Position numbers and translations under genes: made by a program. A stretch of DNA of 64,000 nucleotides from Cunninghamia lanceolata. Lineage: Eukaryota > Streptophyta > Pinopsida > Cupressales > Cupressaceae. The notes beneath the pieces are model-generated. The model did no database searches. It had not been told where the DNA came from and saw only the letters and a list, made by a program, of their open reading frames with translations. This document shows positions 22,501 through 34,306 of the stretch, piece by piece. The first letter of the stretch is position 1. Every line of letters begins with the position of its first letter. Where the stretch lies: NCBI GenBank assembly GCA_027924645.1, contig BSBN01000140.1, forward strand, positions 13,274,501 through 13,338,500. Direction: 5' to 3'.

Positions 22501-23740
22501 AAGATGAAAATGATAAAAACTAAAAAGCAGTGACGTAACAAACCTCAGTTTACTATAAAGGTACAACAATGCCTTACATTGAAAATACTCTACTAGTTTT
22601 GGACTCAGCCATACTTAGTTATCCCTGTACACTCGAATCACATTTGATATTTTCCAATAGCAATTTTTACATTACTCCTTGAGTAAAAGCCATAAGAGAA
22701 CTATACCAACACAGGAAAGACTTTGTCAATGAATAAAGATGATCTTTAACCAAATATATATTCATAATGTGAAATTGTATACATGAAGTAGGAGATAGAA
22801 TACTCCAAAAATCAACAAAATTTATAAAATAAATAGTTCAGTAACTTGGATCATAGCTTTCAATAATTCTATCAAGAAACCAGAAGAGAGTCAAATTAGA
22901 AACTTGAAAATAGACAACTAATTCTATTAGCAGAAAACAAACTTATTCCTCCTTGACTAGATTGATCCCTATTTCAGACCGATGCTAGAAATATGACCTC
23001 AAACCAATGCATTTTTTCATAAGCCCTAAATTCCCTTTTATAGAGATAAGAGAGGAACAAGCTTCAGGCTTATGACAAAAGAAGTTACAACTATTTTGTA
23101 ACCAATAGATGTAGCTTCAAGAAGAGGCCAATGCAACCACTTCACAACTATGTGCTTTGTTTCCTTTGGTATATGTTGAAGTACGTGCTTTCCACAAACG
23201 TGTCTTCTCAATTTAAGCAAGAAATGGGCATTGATGTCCATGGGAATTTATTTGTTTGATGTTGCAGAAGCTCTTATACCCATCCTATGTCATTTATTTG
23301 TTTAATAAGGGCATTCACTGTCTAGTTTAGCCTCCTCAATTGAGAATGACTGCAAGCATCAATATCAGAAGAAAACCACATTAACTAGAGTTCTTCACTT
23401 TATGCCCATTGTCACTTGTAGGGATGTGATTCCTCTTTCATAATTGAGTGGTCACCAACTAGATCAACCAAACAAAGATCAGATGAAATCACATCAGACT
23501 AGATATGGACATAATGGATCCACCCAGTGAGAGTAGCAGCAACAATGACAAAATAGGAGCACCCTATCCTTATATGCTACATCCAAAGAGGAAACATCCC
23601 TAAAACTAGAGATGATGCTTTGTTAGGAAAAGTAGAAGACGGATGAAGGTGGAAGGAAAAATGAGTTTCCTCCACACCTGATACTCATCTACCAAATCAC
23701 AGCCATAAGGGATGGCTAGAGTATAGAGATTAAAATCTGG
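19506..23740. other. Unassigned AT-rich DNA before the chromovirus
   Basis: No convincing gene. Around 21420-21910 there is a loosely repetitive stretch: GGCTCAGATCGATG (21440) recurs as GGTTCAGATCGACC (21691), and AGTGGAGGT and TAGYGCTAAG words recur. The minus-strand frame 20754-20975 is not supported by any motif. The right edge is the chromovirus insertion point. Confidence 0.4.
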
Positions 23741-24581
23741 TGCAAGAGCATCCCTGGTTTAAGAGCAATCTTGCATCAACAAAAACATTTGCATTTCAAT
23801 TTATTTGCATTTTAGTTTATTTGCATTTCAATTCTTTCATTTTCCAGTTCAATTCAAGTAATTTAGTCATAAGTAATTTCCAACTTGTGGTTTGGTTTTG
23901 GTATTTCACACCTTACAGATCTAGACTTAGCATCTACATTCATTCATCTACATCATATAAAGAATTTAGAGCATTTGGATCAGTTATCAAAAATCTATCG
24001 CTATTAGAAGATCAATTATTTTCTTAGAGCGGAGCATTTTAACAGTTCCTATTAATCAGTTAAAAGAAAAGGCTTGCAGATCATTCCTCGACTTGCAGAT
24101 CCTAATGACATATCATTCAATGATCCTTGGTTTGTGGTTGACCTTCCCTAGAGGTACACAAATTATTCCATTCATTTGAGGAAGTGTTCTATACATTTAG
24201 ATCTGACCTATCTATGAACATGTTACAGCTCTTCATTGGAGTTTGTGACCTTCCCTAGCCGATGTGGAGGAATCTATTAGTTTGAAAATGATATATAATG
24301 ATGTAATAGATCCTTAGGAAAGTAGTTCTCATGATTTAGAAATCTTATAGTTAGATTCTTTGCCAAGGAACTTCAAATCTTTATCTTGCACATATATGTG
24401 ATCAGGCCTATGAGCCCAAATTGTAAGCCCGCATGTTTTTGGCTAGATTGTATTTAAATTCTATGATATACTGAATGATTGAATCTGCATTTGTTCCATT
24501 TCTTTGAGTTGTTTCCATTATGTTTACTCTTGCTGCACGGTCTAGACAGTTCATTCCGTGAACCCTCCTACCATGACTGCA
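23741..24581 (+). repeat. Chromovirus 5' LTR
   Basis: It starts TGCAAGAGCATCCCTGGTT and ends CATGACTGCA. It matches 29384-29810 followed by 63451-63856. The frames at 23740-24027 and 24479-24751 lie inside it and are not genes. Confidence 0.88.
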
Positions 24582-24586
24582 CTAAG

Positions 24587-24599
24587 TGGTATCAAAGTG
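24587..24599 (+). other. Chromovirus primer-binding site
   Basis: TGGTATCAAAGTG, five bases inside the LTR. It starts TGG and resembles the initiator-Met site TGGTATCAGAGC. Confidence 0.75.
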
Positions 24600-24772
24600 A
24601 AATTTCTATTCTTTGGATCAAATTGGTGAAGGGGATTCCAAAAGATCTTGTTGTGAGAAGATCACTAATGCGAGGCAAGTTACTTGTACACAACCAATCA
24701 CCGATTGAGACACAGTTGTTTCTTGTAGCCCAATCGTCGAACCTGAGGTAGTTTGCACTTGATCTGAGGAAG

Positions 24773-25980
24773 ATGCCACCACAAAGAGTTCCTCCTATTA
24801 ATACAATGGCTAATAGAATGGATGAGATGATGGAATTAATGAGAATAATGTGAATTCATTTGGATGTTGTTGAAGAAGAGAGGCGAAGAGGATTAACATT
24901 GAGACCTAATGTTGAAAGTGATAATGAAGAAGAATTTCAATTTGCTGAACAAACTGGCGAAACCCTAGAAGGTAATGAGGAAGAAGAATCAGATCAGATA
25001 AGGATGTTGTGAGCTATTTCAAATATTGGAAAGAGACCTAGAGTTGATGTACCAAACTATACTGGTAATTTGAATCTGGAAGAGTTGATTGACTAGATAA
25101 ATGACATGGAAGAATACATTGAATATGAAGAAATTAAAGATCTAGAAAAGGTGAAATTTCCAAAGATAAAGTTGAAAGGACATGCTGCCATATGGTGGAA
25201 AGAAGTTTAGTTGGAAAGAAATAGAAGAGGGAAGGAAAAGATTACAATGTGGGACCGGATGGTGACAAAGTTGAAAAATCAGTTTACACCTGCTGACTAT
25301 GAATTGGAACTATTGAAGAGATTGCAAAACCTAAGGCGGAAGGAGAAATTTGTAAAGGAGTACACTGAAGAATTTCATAAAATGATCATAAGGATAGGAT
25401 ATAGTGAAGCAAGCAAGGAGAAAGTGGCTAGATACATCAATGGATTGAGATTGAACATTCAAGAAGAACTAAGCTTGGTGAGGATGATATCTTTTGAGGA
25501 AGCATATCAATTCACCCTGAAAGTTGAAGAGAAGATAAAGAAGAAGCATGATTAGAGATAGAGAGGTAGAGGAGGTAAATTTAAGAGAGGTAGGAAATTT
25601 TTTGGATATGATAGGTCATTTGTGGAGTAGAACAAGTTTGACAGCCTGTTAAAGAAGGATGACAGAGATAACATTGCTTACTAGAGAGATGACATAATTT
25701 TTTACCAGAGAGGAAAATCTAGTGCATACCAGAATGAAGGATATGGAAGAGAAGGAAGAGGATTTGATAAGAGAACATTCAGAGGTATGTGTTTCAAGTG
25801 TGGAGGTGAAGGACACAGAGCATTTAAATGTAATCAAGGTAGTACAAGTATGAAGACAAAGAACACTAGAAGAGTAGCCTATGTTGAAGAACTTGTTGGA
25901 TCACCTAGTTTAGTTTGCAATCTGGAGAAAGGAGAATCATTGGCGATGAGGAGAGCACTATTTTAAATGGAGACAAATGA
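24773..25980 (+). pseudogene. Chromovirus gag with zinc knuckle
   Basis: One frame from an ATG at 24773 (MPPQRVPPINTMANRMDEM). The retrotransposon gag core includes VKFPKIKLKGHAAIWWKEV, MWDRMVTKLKNQFTPADYEL and RRKEKFVKEYTEEFHKMI in the open piece 25211-25555. A Gly/Arg-rich stretch follows, then the knuckle CFKCGGEGHRAFKC at about 25795-25836 with all four metal ligands kept. In-frame stops (TGA after MRIM, TAG at several Trp/Gln positions) break it, but the frame is not shifted. Confidence 0.88.
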
Positions 25981-26002
25981 GGAACAATCATAGAGGAAAA
26001 GT

Positions 26003-27247
26003 TTGTTCAAAACCAGATGCAAATCCAGAGGTAAATGTTGTAAAGTTGTGATTGATAGTGGTAGTTTAGATAACATAGTTTTAAAGGAGATCGTGACTAA
26101 GCTGAAGTTGGAAGGATTGAAACACCCTAACCCTTATCAGATAGCATGGATTCAAGATGATGATAAAATACTGATGAGTGAGCAATGTTTGGTGAAATTT
26201 CATATTGGATCTTATCATAATGAAGTCTTGTGTGATATTATGCCTGTGGATGTTTGTCATATCTTGTTGGGTAGACCTTGGCAATATGATAGGAAAGCTA
26301 TGCATGATGGGAGAAAGAATACATATACTATAACAGAAAATAGAAAGAGAATTACTTTGATTCCTTCAGAAGATGATTGTAACAGTGAAGTATGTGGGAA
26401 TGCTACAATATATTTAGTAGATGGAAGGAAATGTTTGGATGGTTTGAGACATGAGAATATGTGTTATGCCTTGATTCCTAAGAAGCCTGAAGCATTGAAG
26501 AAAGAGAGTGAAGAAAAACATCTGGAGGAGATAAAGGAGTTGCTGACAGAATATGAAGAAATCATATCAGATGATGTGCTTGAAGGATTACCACCTATAA
26601 GGAGTATCAGTCATCACATGGATCTTATACCAGGAGCAAGTTTGCCTAACAAAGTAGCACATAGGATGACACCGGTAGAGAATGAAGAATTGAATAGACA
26701 AATACAAGAGTTGTTGAGGAAAGGTTTGATTAGAGAAAGTTTGAGTCCTTTTGCAGTACCTATAGTTTTGGCACCTAAGAAGGATGGAGAATGGAGAATG
26801 TGTACTGATTCTAGAGCAATAAACAAGATCATAGTTCAGTATAGATTTCCTTTACCTAGGATGGATGATATCATGGATTGTTTGAGTGGAGAAAGATATT
26901 TCACAAAGATAGACTTGAAGAGTCGATACCATCATATCAGAATCAGAGAAGGTGATGAATGGAAGACTACTTTTAAGACAAATGAAGGATTGTATGAGTG
27001 GTTAGTGATGCCTTTTGGATTGACAAATGTACCAAGTACTTTTATGAGATTAATGAATGAAGTTCTGAAGAAATTCTTGGGTAAGTTTGTGATTGTGTAT
27101 TTGGATGATATTTTGATTTTGAGTAAGACAAAAAAAGAACATTTGTGGCATATTGGACAAGTTTTGAAGAGGTTGAGAGAAGATAAATTACTGATAAATA
27201 TCAAGAAGTGTAGTTTCATGAAGAGTTGGTATATTTGGGATTTGTAA
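26003..27247 (+). pseudogene. Chromovirus protease and reverse transcriptase (414-codon open piece)
   Basis: Residues 15-24 read KVVIDSGSLD, the retropepsin active-site Asp-Ser-Gly. ILLGRPW at 87-93 is the second protease hallmark. RT follows: VLAPKKDGEWRMCTDSRAIN (256-275), TKIDLKSRYHHIRI (301-314), WLVMPFGLTN (333-342) and the catalytic YLDD at 366-369. All catalytic residues seen are intact. The piece continues the gag frame and ends by frameshift near 27221, after which the same domain continues in another frame. This is the best preserved part of the element. Confidence 0.92.
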
Positions 27248-27965
27248 TTTCTATGGAACGATTAAAGATGGACCCTAAGAAAGTAAAAGCAATTGTTGAA
27301 TGGCCTACACCGAAGAGCATTGGAGAGGTTAGATCATTTCATGGTTTGGCCAGTTTCTACCAGAAGTTCATTATAAATTTCAGTTTAGTTTGTAACCCTA
27401 TGACATAGACAATGAGAGGTGATAGGAAACATTTCAAGTGGACATCAGGAGCAGATAAAAGTTTTGAACTATTGAAGCAGAAAGTGACATAGCATCCTAT
27501 TTTGGCATTATCAGATTTCAATAAGGTATTTCAAGTTGATTGTGATGCAAGTGGAAATGCAATTGGAGCAGTGTTAAGTCAAGAAGGTAGACCTGTAGCA
27601 AATTTCAGTGAGAAGTTGAATGATGCAAGGAGAAAGTTTATGATCAAGAGCTCTATCCCATAATTCAATCCTTGAAGAAGTGGAGACATTACTTGTTGTC
27701 TAAGGAGTTTGGGTTGTATATAGATCATCAAGATTTACAATACTTGAACAGTCAAGGTAAGTTGAATTAGAGACATATGAGATGGGTAGAGTTCATGAAG
27801 AGGTATACTTTTGTGTTGAAACATAGGAGTGGTAAATCAAATAAAGTTACTGATGCCTTGAGTAGAAGAAGAAACTTGTTGACAGAGATGAGAGTTGAAG
27901 TGTTGGGTTTTGATGAATTGAAGAACATGTATGAGGGAGACACTAATTTTGTAGAACCTTAGAAA
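27222..27965 (+). pseudogene. Chromovirus RT C-terminus and RNase H
   Basis: After the frameshift the plus strand reads YLGFVISMERLKMDPKKV, EWPTPKSIGEVRSFHGLASF and [20 protein letters not shown] (RNase H first Asp), then [14 protein letters not shown] second shift near 27640 leads to YDQELYPII, then KWRHYLL and LKHRSGKSNKVTDALSRR, the usual RNase H end. It stops before KACKEP at 27961. Confidence 0.87.
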
Positions 27966-27983
27966 GCATGTAAAGAACCTATT

Positions 27984-28590
27984 GTGATAGATAGGAGTAA
28001 GTGGTTGGATTATTTCATTCAAGAAGATATGTTGTTCAAAGGAAGTCAGTTGTGCATACCTAAAAGTTCAATGAGAGATAATTTGATCAAGGAGAAGCAT
28101 AGTAGTGGATTGGCAAGACATTTTCGCACTGACAAGACAGTGGCTTTGGTAGTGAAAATTACTTTTGGCCTTAGATACATAAGGATGTTCAGAGATTTGT
28201 GCAAAGTTGTAGAGTTTGTCAAGTTGCAAAAGGAAGTAGTCAGAACACTAGATTGTATAAACGTTTGACAGTACCGAAGAGACCTTGGGAAGACATAAGC
28301 ATGGATTTTGTAATGGGAATACCTAAGACATAGAGAGGACATGATTCAATATTTGTAGTATTTGACAAACTTTCAAAGATGGCTCATTTCCTACCTTGTA
28401 AGAAGACAACTGATGCAGTGCATGTAGCTAACTCATTTTTCAAGGAGATTGTGAGATTGCATGGATTACCTAAGAGTATAGTTTCAGATAGCAACATAAA
28501 GTTTGTTGGATACTTTTGGAAGACACTTTGGAAGAAGATGAAGACATATTTGAAGTTTAGCTCAATTTTTAATCCATAGACATACGGACA
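27984..28590 (+). pseudogene. Chromovirus integrase
   Basis: Frame 27984-28268 reads the HHCC region in altered form (H..SGLARHFRTDKT...V). After another shift near 28260 it reads [47 protein letters not shown] and FSSIFNP. The first two catalytic Asp residues are in place. In the PQTDGQTE motif the Gln and the catalytic Glu codons are TAG (NP*TYGHT*VVN), so catalysis is lost. Confidence 0.85.
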
Positions 28591-29320
28591 TACATAGGTA
28601 GTGAATATGAGTTTGGGAAACTTGTTGAGATGTTTGGTTGGAGGGAAATCCAGAAGTTGGGATTTGATTCTTTCACAAGCAAAGTTTGCCTACAATAATT
28701 TAGTAAATAGGATTACCGGGAGAAAACCTTTTGAGATTGTGACCGAAGTAAACCCTAGAGGAGTGTAGAATTGAGAGATATCAGCATGGAAGAAAAGAAA
28801 AGTGTAGAAGCAGAAGAATTTGCAGATCATATGAAGATAGTGCATAATCAGGTGAAGAAGCATTTGGAAGATATGAACAGTAAGTACAAAGAAAGGCTAA
28901 TGAGAAGAGAAGACATAAGGAATTTGAAGTTGGAGATGAAGTAATGGTATACTTGGGAAAAGAAAGATTTCTAGTGGGACATATAACAAGTTGAATATGA
29001 AGAAGTTTAGACCTTGTAAGATACTCAAGAAATTTGATTTAGGAAATGCATATGAAGTGGAGCTACCAGAGACATTGGGTATATCACCTATTTTTAACAT
29101 TGCAGACCTTTGTTAGTATCATGAAGTAGAGTTCAGTAACATCATGGAAGAAGACTTGAAGAAGCAATTACCACACAAAGCACCAGAGCAGATAGAAGAT
29201 ATTTTGGACAGCAGAGTTGGACGCAGTACTAGAGGAAGACAATACAAAGAATATCTTGTGAAGTGAAAAGGCAGACTGGAAGAAGACTCATCTTGGATTT
29301 CTTAGGTTGAGGTGGACCGT
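28591..29320 (+). pseudogene. Chromovirus integrase C-terminus with chromodomain
   Basis: Broken frames give SLGNLLRCLVGGKSRSWDLI, FAYNNLVNR and GRKPFEIV, the C-terminal integrase core. Near 29195-29310 the frame reads EDILDSRVGRSTRGRQYKEY, LVK*KGRLEEDSSWIS and VEVDRLG. This is the chromodomain pattern (YLVKWKG with Trp now TAG), which places the element in the chromovirus lineage. Such domains direct integration toward heterochromatin in related elements. Confidence 0.83.
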
Positions 29321-29383
29321 CTTGGTTCTCCCCTAGCCCCAGCAAAGTGAGGGACTCACATTTTCAATAACTCCAAATGTCTA

Positions 29384-29810
29384 ATGCAGGAGCATCCCTG
29401 GTTCAAGAGCAATCTTGCATCAACCAAAAATATTTGCATTTGAGTTTATTTGCATTTCAATTCTTTTATTTTCTAGTTTAGTTCAAGCAATTCAGTCAGA
29501 AGCAATTTCCAGCTTGTGGTCTAGTTTTAGGATTTCACACCTTACAGATATGGACTTAGCATCTACATTCATTCATCTACATCATATCAAGAATTCTGAG
29601 CATTTGGATCAGTTACTGGAGAGCTATCGCTATTAGATGATCAAATATTTTCTCAAAGCAGAGCATTTTAATAGTTCTTATTAATCAGTTGAAGGAAAAG
29701 GCTTGTAAATCATTCCTTGACTTATGGATCCGAATGATACATCATTCAATGATCCTTGGTTTCTGTCTGACCTTCCCTGGAGGTCCGTACATTATTTCAT
29801 TCATTTGAGG
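29384..29810 (+). repeat. Chromovirus 3' LTR, first part
   Basis: Matches the first half of the 5' LTR from TGCAGGAGCATCCCTGG to CATTCATTTGAGG. The match stops where the inverted-repeat element begins. Confidence 0.88.
29805..29808. repeat. Target duplication of the TIR element, left
   Basis: TTGA (or TTGAGG at 29805-29810 if the element starts at 29811). The same bases follow the right end at 63451. The exact length is ambiguous because the element start shares GG with the target. Confidence 0.6.
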
Positions 29811-30563
29811 GTGCTGCCACAATAATGGGTTACACTTTCTGGGACATCCTAATTTTTGCTGAAATCACATATTCTTAGAAAATATAATGATTTAAGGTTC
29901 AATTTAAAAGATTTTAATTGAAGAGGGTTTGATCAAACCCCCATAGATTCAAACCCCCTTGGATAGAATCTTGCTAGTTTTAAACCATACCTATAATGGA
30001 GTCTCCTCTACACCTATCAAAATTCTGATAAAAAAACCACTTTTCATTTACCTATTGGGGGATCAAATGAATTCATTTAAATTTTATATTTTGTAAGTAT
30101 GTAGTCCTTATTATAAGCTTCCCAAAAAGTATAATTTTAAATATATTTAATTTTATTATTATATTTATTTTTTGTTTTTTGTGAATGTAGGCTTTTCATT
30201 GAACATCAAGTTCTCTGTTCTACACATGGAAAATTAGTAAATTACTGAAATTTTTTTTAAAAAAATATCTATACCCTAGGTATTGATGTCCTTGTTTTGA
30301 CCAAAAAAAAAAAAAATGAATTTCAATACATACAGAAAAAGTTATGTTTTACGGAATATGCCTATGTCTAAATTATAATTGGTTTGACTTCAAAAATTAA
30401 TTTAAAAACAAATATTCAACAAAACATTATGAAACCAAATGCATGCACTATATATGAATGTTACAAATCTAAATTCAAAAGAATCAGAATTTTATCATTT
30501 GTAAAAAAAAAGTTATGTGCTACAGAATACATATCACTTTAAAAAAAGTTGTTTGCTATTAAA
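29809..30563. mobile_element. TIR DNA element, left arm
   Basis: Begins GGGTGCTGCCACAATAATGG and continues GGGTTACACTTTCTGG. The reverse complement of the right end begins GGGTCATCCCATAATG and continues TTGGGTTACACTTTTTGG, so the two ends form an imperfect inverted repeat of about 33 bp. Removing the later insertion, the element is about 985 bp with no coding capacity seen, so it would be non-autonomous. I cannot assign a superfamily; a 4-6 bp target duplication excludes the usual hAT (8 bp) and Mutator (9 bp) patterns. Confidence 0.7.
30559..30563. repeat. Composite element target duplication, left
   Basis: TTAAA directly before the TGTGAAGGG LTR start. Identical bases follow the last LTR at 63216-63220. 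Confidence 0.85.
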
Positions 30564-30934
30564 TGTGAAGGGTGAAATGTGGGATAATTAATTTAAGAGT
30601 ATAAACACAAACATCAATGAAATGTGAAGGAAAAGGAGATTAATAATAAGAACAAGATGATACTTACAACCTTTTACCTTTCATTTTCCATAGTTCGCCT
30701 ATCTGTTCTCGATCTTGATAATGATGAAGCCCTCAGAAGTGTATGCTCCCTTGCTTATTGAAGATGACAAGGATAGAATGGCTATGATACTTTGTGTGAT
30801 TTGAAGATGAGCTTCAAACACACTATTGATGGATGATAAGTTCTCATGAAGATGGTTGTGCCAAAGACGTGCTTGTGTTTCTACAGCATAAGTATGATCA
30901 AACAATGGATTATTAAATAAAGAAGAAGAAGGTT

Positions 30935-30944
30935 GTATTTATAG
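30935..30944 (-). promoter_or_regulatory. TATA box in segment A left LTR
   Basis: Minus strand CTATAAATAC, followed by a CTTCTTCTTC pyrimidine stretch. The same element occurs in the A-right (46045-46056, CTATATAAATAC), B (47448-47457) and D (62274-62284) LTRs, so the promoter is preserved across diverged copies. Confidence 0.7.
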
Positions 30945-31186
30945 AGTTGGATGAGAGAAAATCAATGATTGAGAAGAATTAAGAATATCAACAGAGGACA
31001 ATGTTCGTACGAACGTGCGCGAATAGAAGAAGGACATGTGTCATTCAAAAATAAGCTTTGTTGAGTTAACTACTTTCTTGATGAGGATGCGTTTTCATTC
31101 TCTATTAAATTAGAATATATTTTTCTAATTTAAGAGCAAAGTTGTTTTAAAGTTTCTTTAACTCAGCTTTTATTTTTGTATGACAA

Positions 31187-31450
31187 GAAGAATTTATTTT
31201 TAGAAGATATGAAGATTTTTTAGAAGATTTGGAAGATAAGAAAGCAAATTAAATAAATAAATTTATTTTATTTATTTTTAGAAGATATAGAAGATAAGAA
31301 AGCAAATTAAACAAATAAATTTATTTAATTTATTTTTAGAAGATTTGGAAGATAAGAAAGAAAATTAAATAAATAAATTTATTTAATTTATTTTTAGAAG
31401 ATTTGGGAGATAAGAAAGCAAATTAAATAAATAAATTTATTTAATTTACT
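31187..31450. repeat. 58-60-bp palindromic tandem array, A left LTR
   Basis: About four units of TTTTTAGAAGATTTGGAAG, then ATAAGAAAGCAAATTAAATA and AATAAATTTATTTAA. The second half of each unit is self-complementary apart from a 4-bp offset, so each unit can fold into a hairpin. Confidence 0.8.
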
Positions 31451-31771
31451 TGCACATGATTTTGGAAGAATAAATAAAATATTTAAATATATTTTATTTT
31501 GTGGAGATTTAATTTTAATAAATTTGCATTTTATTTAAATTTAGAAGAATGGATGATTTAATTAAATAATTAAAATTATTTAATTATTTTAGAAGAATAA
31601 GGTTAATGTAGATGAAATTAATTAAATAAACGAAATTTATTTGATTAAACGGGAGGAAGTGAATCAAATAAATAAATAAATAAATTTATTTATTGATAGA
31701 GGACTATGAAGATGAAATAAATATTTAAAATATTTATTTAAATAGAGTCATGTCATTTTTATGTGTATACA

Positions 31772-31785
31772 TTTTTCCCCTCTTT
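31772..31785 (-). other. Segment A polypurine tract
   Basis: Minus strand AAAGAGGGGAAAAA next to the TGTATACAC LTR start. Segments C and D have AAAGAGGGGCAAAA at the same place. Confidence 0.82.
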
Positions 31786-34306
31786 GATGCAATGTGTTTT
31801 ATCACGTTGTTTCAAAGAATAAGATTGTATGAAAATGCTACATGCCCTAGTTTGCCCCTGGTACATATTTAATGACAAGATACCCCCTCAGGAGATTGGA
31901 TGGGGAGAAGGTAGAAGTTGTGAGACAGACAATCACACGATGAGATAGGTTGAAAGGAGAAGAAATGGTTGGACGCAGAAGAAAGAGGTGAATGATACGT
32001 GATGCAAGATAAAATGATAACACACACAAGCAAGTAAGCAAGTATGCACAAATGATACAAGAAGAAATAAGGTATTGCCCCTGTTGAGCAGAAAACCAAG
32101 GATATAGATCGATGATGTCTGGTTTCAGGAATGAAACATGTCGTATAAGACTACGGGTATGGTTTCAATAATGCAACATCCTATTTAAGACATTTGATAT
32201 GATAACAATATACGATAATGTTGTCATGGAGGGGAATGATATATCCCTAGAGCAACACAAAGGATAGTTATGACTGATTGATATGGTTTATGACAAGATT
32301 AGGATCAAGACCGTTGATTGCAATTGGATAATTCGACAAGATTGGCTTGACTTGATTGGTATGCATTAAGGATAAACTTACATTTTGATCAATGCTCGGA
32401 TTGACAGCTAGAATTGTTGATGAGAGACATGAAGACAAATAGAAATTTGATCGATAGAAGAATGAATCAATAGGAGAAATCACAAGCTTTTGTAAACATT
32501 GATTCGCTGCATTTTGGATCTTTATTGGATGGGATATGGAGAAATGCAATTGGATATGGATACCAATATGGATATGTTATGAATATGGATATGGATATGA
32601 ACTGCAATTGGATACAGTATGGATATGGATATGGATATGGATATTTGTCATCTTGATAGAGCAAGTATTTTGAAGTGCTTATTTCATTATTGGGCTTTAT
32701 TATGTTGTAAGAAAATACAAGCATCTAGGTATAATTAAACCGAGATGACCTGAGTATTACTTACATGGATTTTGATATAGCAAGTTAATACAAGTATCTA
32801 GTAAAAATTGAATCTAGATGACCTGAGTATTTCTTACGTTTCAATAGACAAGGATTGCCCCTTTTCATGTTTAGACTTTTGAAGTCCTGGATGATCTTTT
32901 GTTGATCATGTTGTTAGACAAAAGTCATCACATTACTAAAGTTTATTCCACAAACAATAGACAAAGAAAAAGATTGTACCCTCATCATAGCATCTCTAGC
33001 TTTTGGCATCTTTGAGTAGCATAGGAAGATATAATGACAAAAATTCAAGATTTTGTAAGTTAACTTGATTCACAAAACATTCTTGCATTAGATGTGTCTT
33101 TTTGCCATAATTGATATAGAATTAGCCTGAGTGTTTCAATATGGTGTTCTTCTTTGGTTTGGACAGGCTGATGTTATGCATCAAGATTTTTGTTTAGAAG
33201 TGGGCTTTGCTGCGCATGCATGCCTGGTGAAAGGGTGCAGACACAGATGGATAGAGGGACAGACAACAAGAGATGGGATAGACGGGAAGCAGAGCCTCAG
33301 GGGCACATTGATAATGGCCTTGCGTACATGATGACATAGAGGAAACGTAGTTTGGGAACATGGAACATGGACTAAAGATATGGATCAGATGACACATGAT
33401 ATGAAATAGATGGGGATCAGATAGTGATCAGACATGGAACAGATATGGATTAGATATGGAACAAATATAGATTGGATATGGAATAGATATGGATCAGATG
33501 ATACTGATGATAGAGGAAACACCATGGATAGGTAGATGTATAGGTGATAAAGAATGGAACGAGTAGGTATGAGGATGGGCAATAGTGGATAGAAGGAGAC
33601 AAGGATGTGATCTCTAAGGACTATGTCGCATAAGAATAACATGCCCCATTGTAGGTAGAGTACTTAGGATTTTTCATGAGAATGCTTAAGATGAAGGAGG
33701 AGGATGAGAGGATGATGAAGGATTTGTGTTGTTTTAGAGGGATAAGGTATGTCAAGAGCCATTCAAAAACATTTGTCAACATTGTGCCCCTAATCTTTAT
33801 CAAGATCAAAGAAATAGAGGAATGGAAGATCAGGATGGATGGACTGGACAGTATGGGTATGTAATGGATAGAAGCATAAGATAGGAAATGGTATGGAAGA
33901 AAACTTATAGGAGAAGAGTGATATGCTAATGAGACAAGGTGGCCCCAAGTGTGGGTGACGTAGGAGATCAACTTTATACATGACACTTGTTTACCAGGTT
34001 TTCATCATGGTACCTATCTAAGGCACCTGTTTGCCAAGTTTTCACCATTGGATGAAGGGATTTCTCTGTACTCTTTTTTTTGTGAATATTTAGATAGGAG
34101 AAGGTGGATATAGATAAGGAGAGACTCAAGTATCTGGTTCCTTGAAAGGTGATAGTCTTGTTAGATGTATGTTGTCACATGGACCATGTCTAGTGTGCTC
34201 ATAGATGTTGGTAGGGGATTGCATGAAAGTGAGATGGAGGATGGTAGATATTAGATTATGGAAGTTACAATAGTGGATTATGATGTGGATATATAGATTG
34301 GAAAGC
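31786..34306 (-). other. Segment A 3' non-coding region
   Basis: About 2.5 kb between the ORF stop and the purine tract, with matches at 51842-54232 (B) and 54827-57327 (C). It contains a GGATAT-type hexamer stretch (32525-32645), a GGATCAGATATG-type stretch (33390-33510), and two tandem copies of a TTGCCAAGTTTTCACCAT-like unit at 33985-34050. It has no reading frame conserved between the copies. Confidence 0.65.
32525..32645. repeat. ATATCC/GGATAT hexamer repeat, segment A
   Basis: Irregular GGATAT repeats. Counterparts lie at 53461-53545 (B, reverse complement) and 55565-55685 (C), so the repeat was present in the parent element. Confidence 0.75.

Larger units (their letters stand above)
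30564..31771 (-). repeat. Segment A 3' LTR (left)
   Basis: 1208 bp. On the minus strand it begins TGTATACACATAAAAATGAC at 31771 and ends ...CACCCTTCACA at 30564. It is the most complete LTR of the family here. It contains a 58-60-bp repeat array and a TATA box. Confidence 0.88.

Noticed and set aside
24479..24751. 90-codon frame next to the chromovirus 5' LTR
   Set aside because: It spans the LTR end, primer-binding site and leader and has no motif.
31187..31450. Array considered as centromeric or other satellite DNA, or as a CRISPR-like array
   Set aside because: The units recur only inside LTRs of one element family, have no variable spacers, and the host is a eukaryote.
33385..33986. Long hydrophobic minus-strand frames in the 3' region of segment A
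   Set aside because: They are made of ATATCC/GATCC-type low-complexity DNA, have no counterpart in the same frame in B and C, and give unrelated Tyr/Pro/Ser-rich peptides in several frames.
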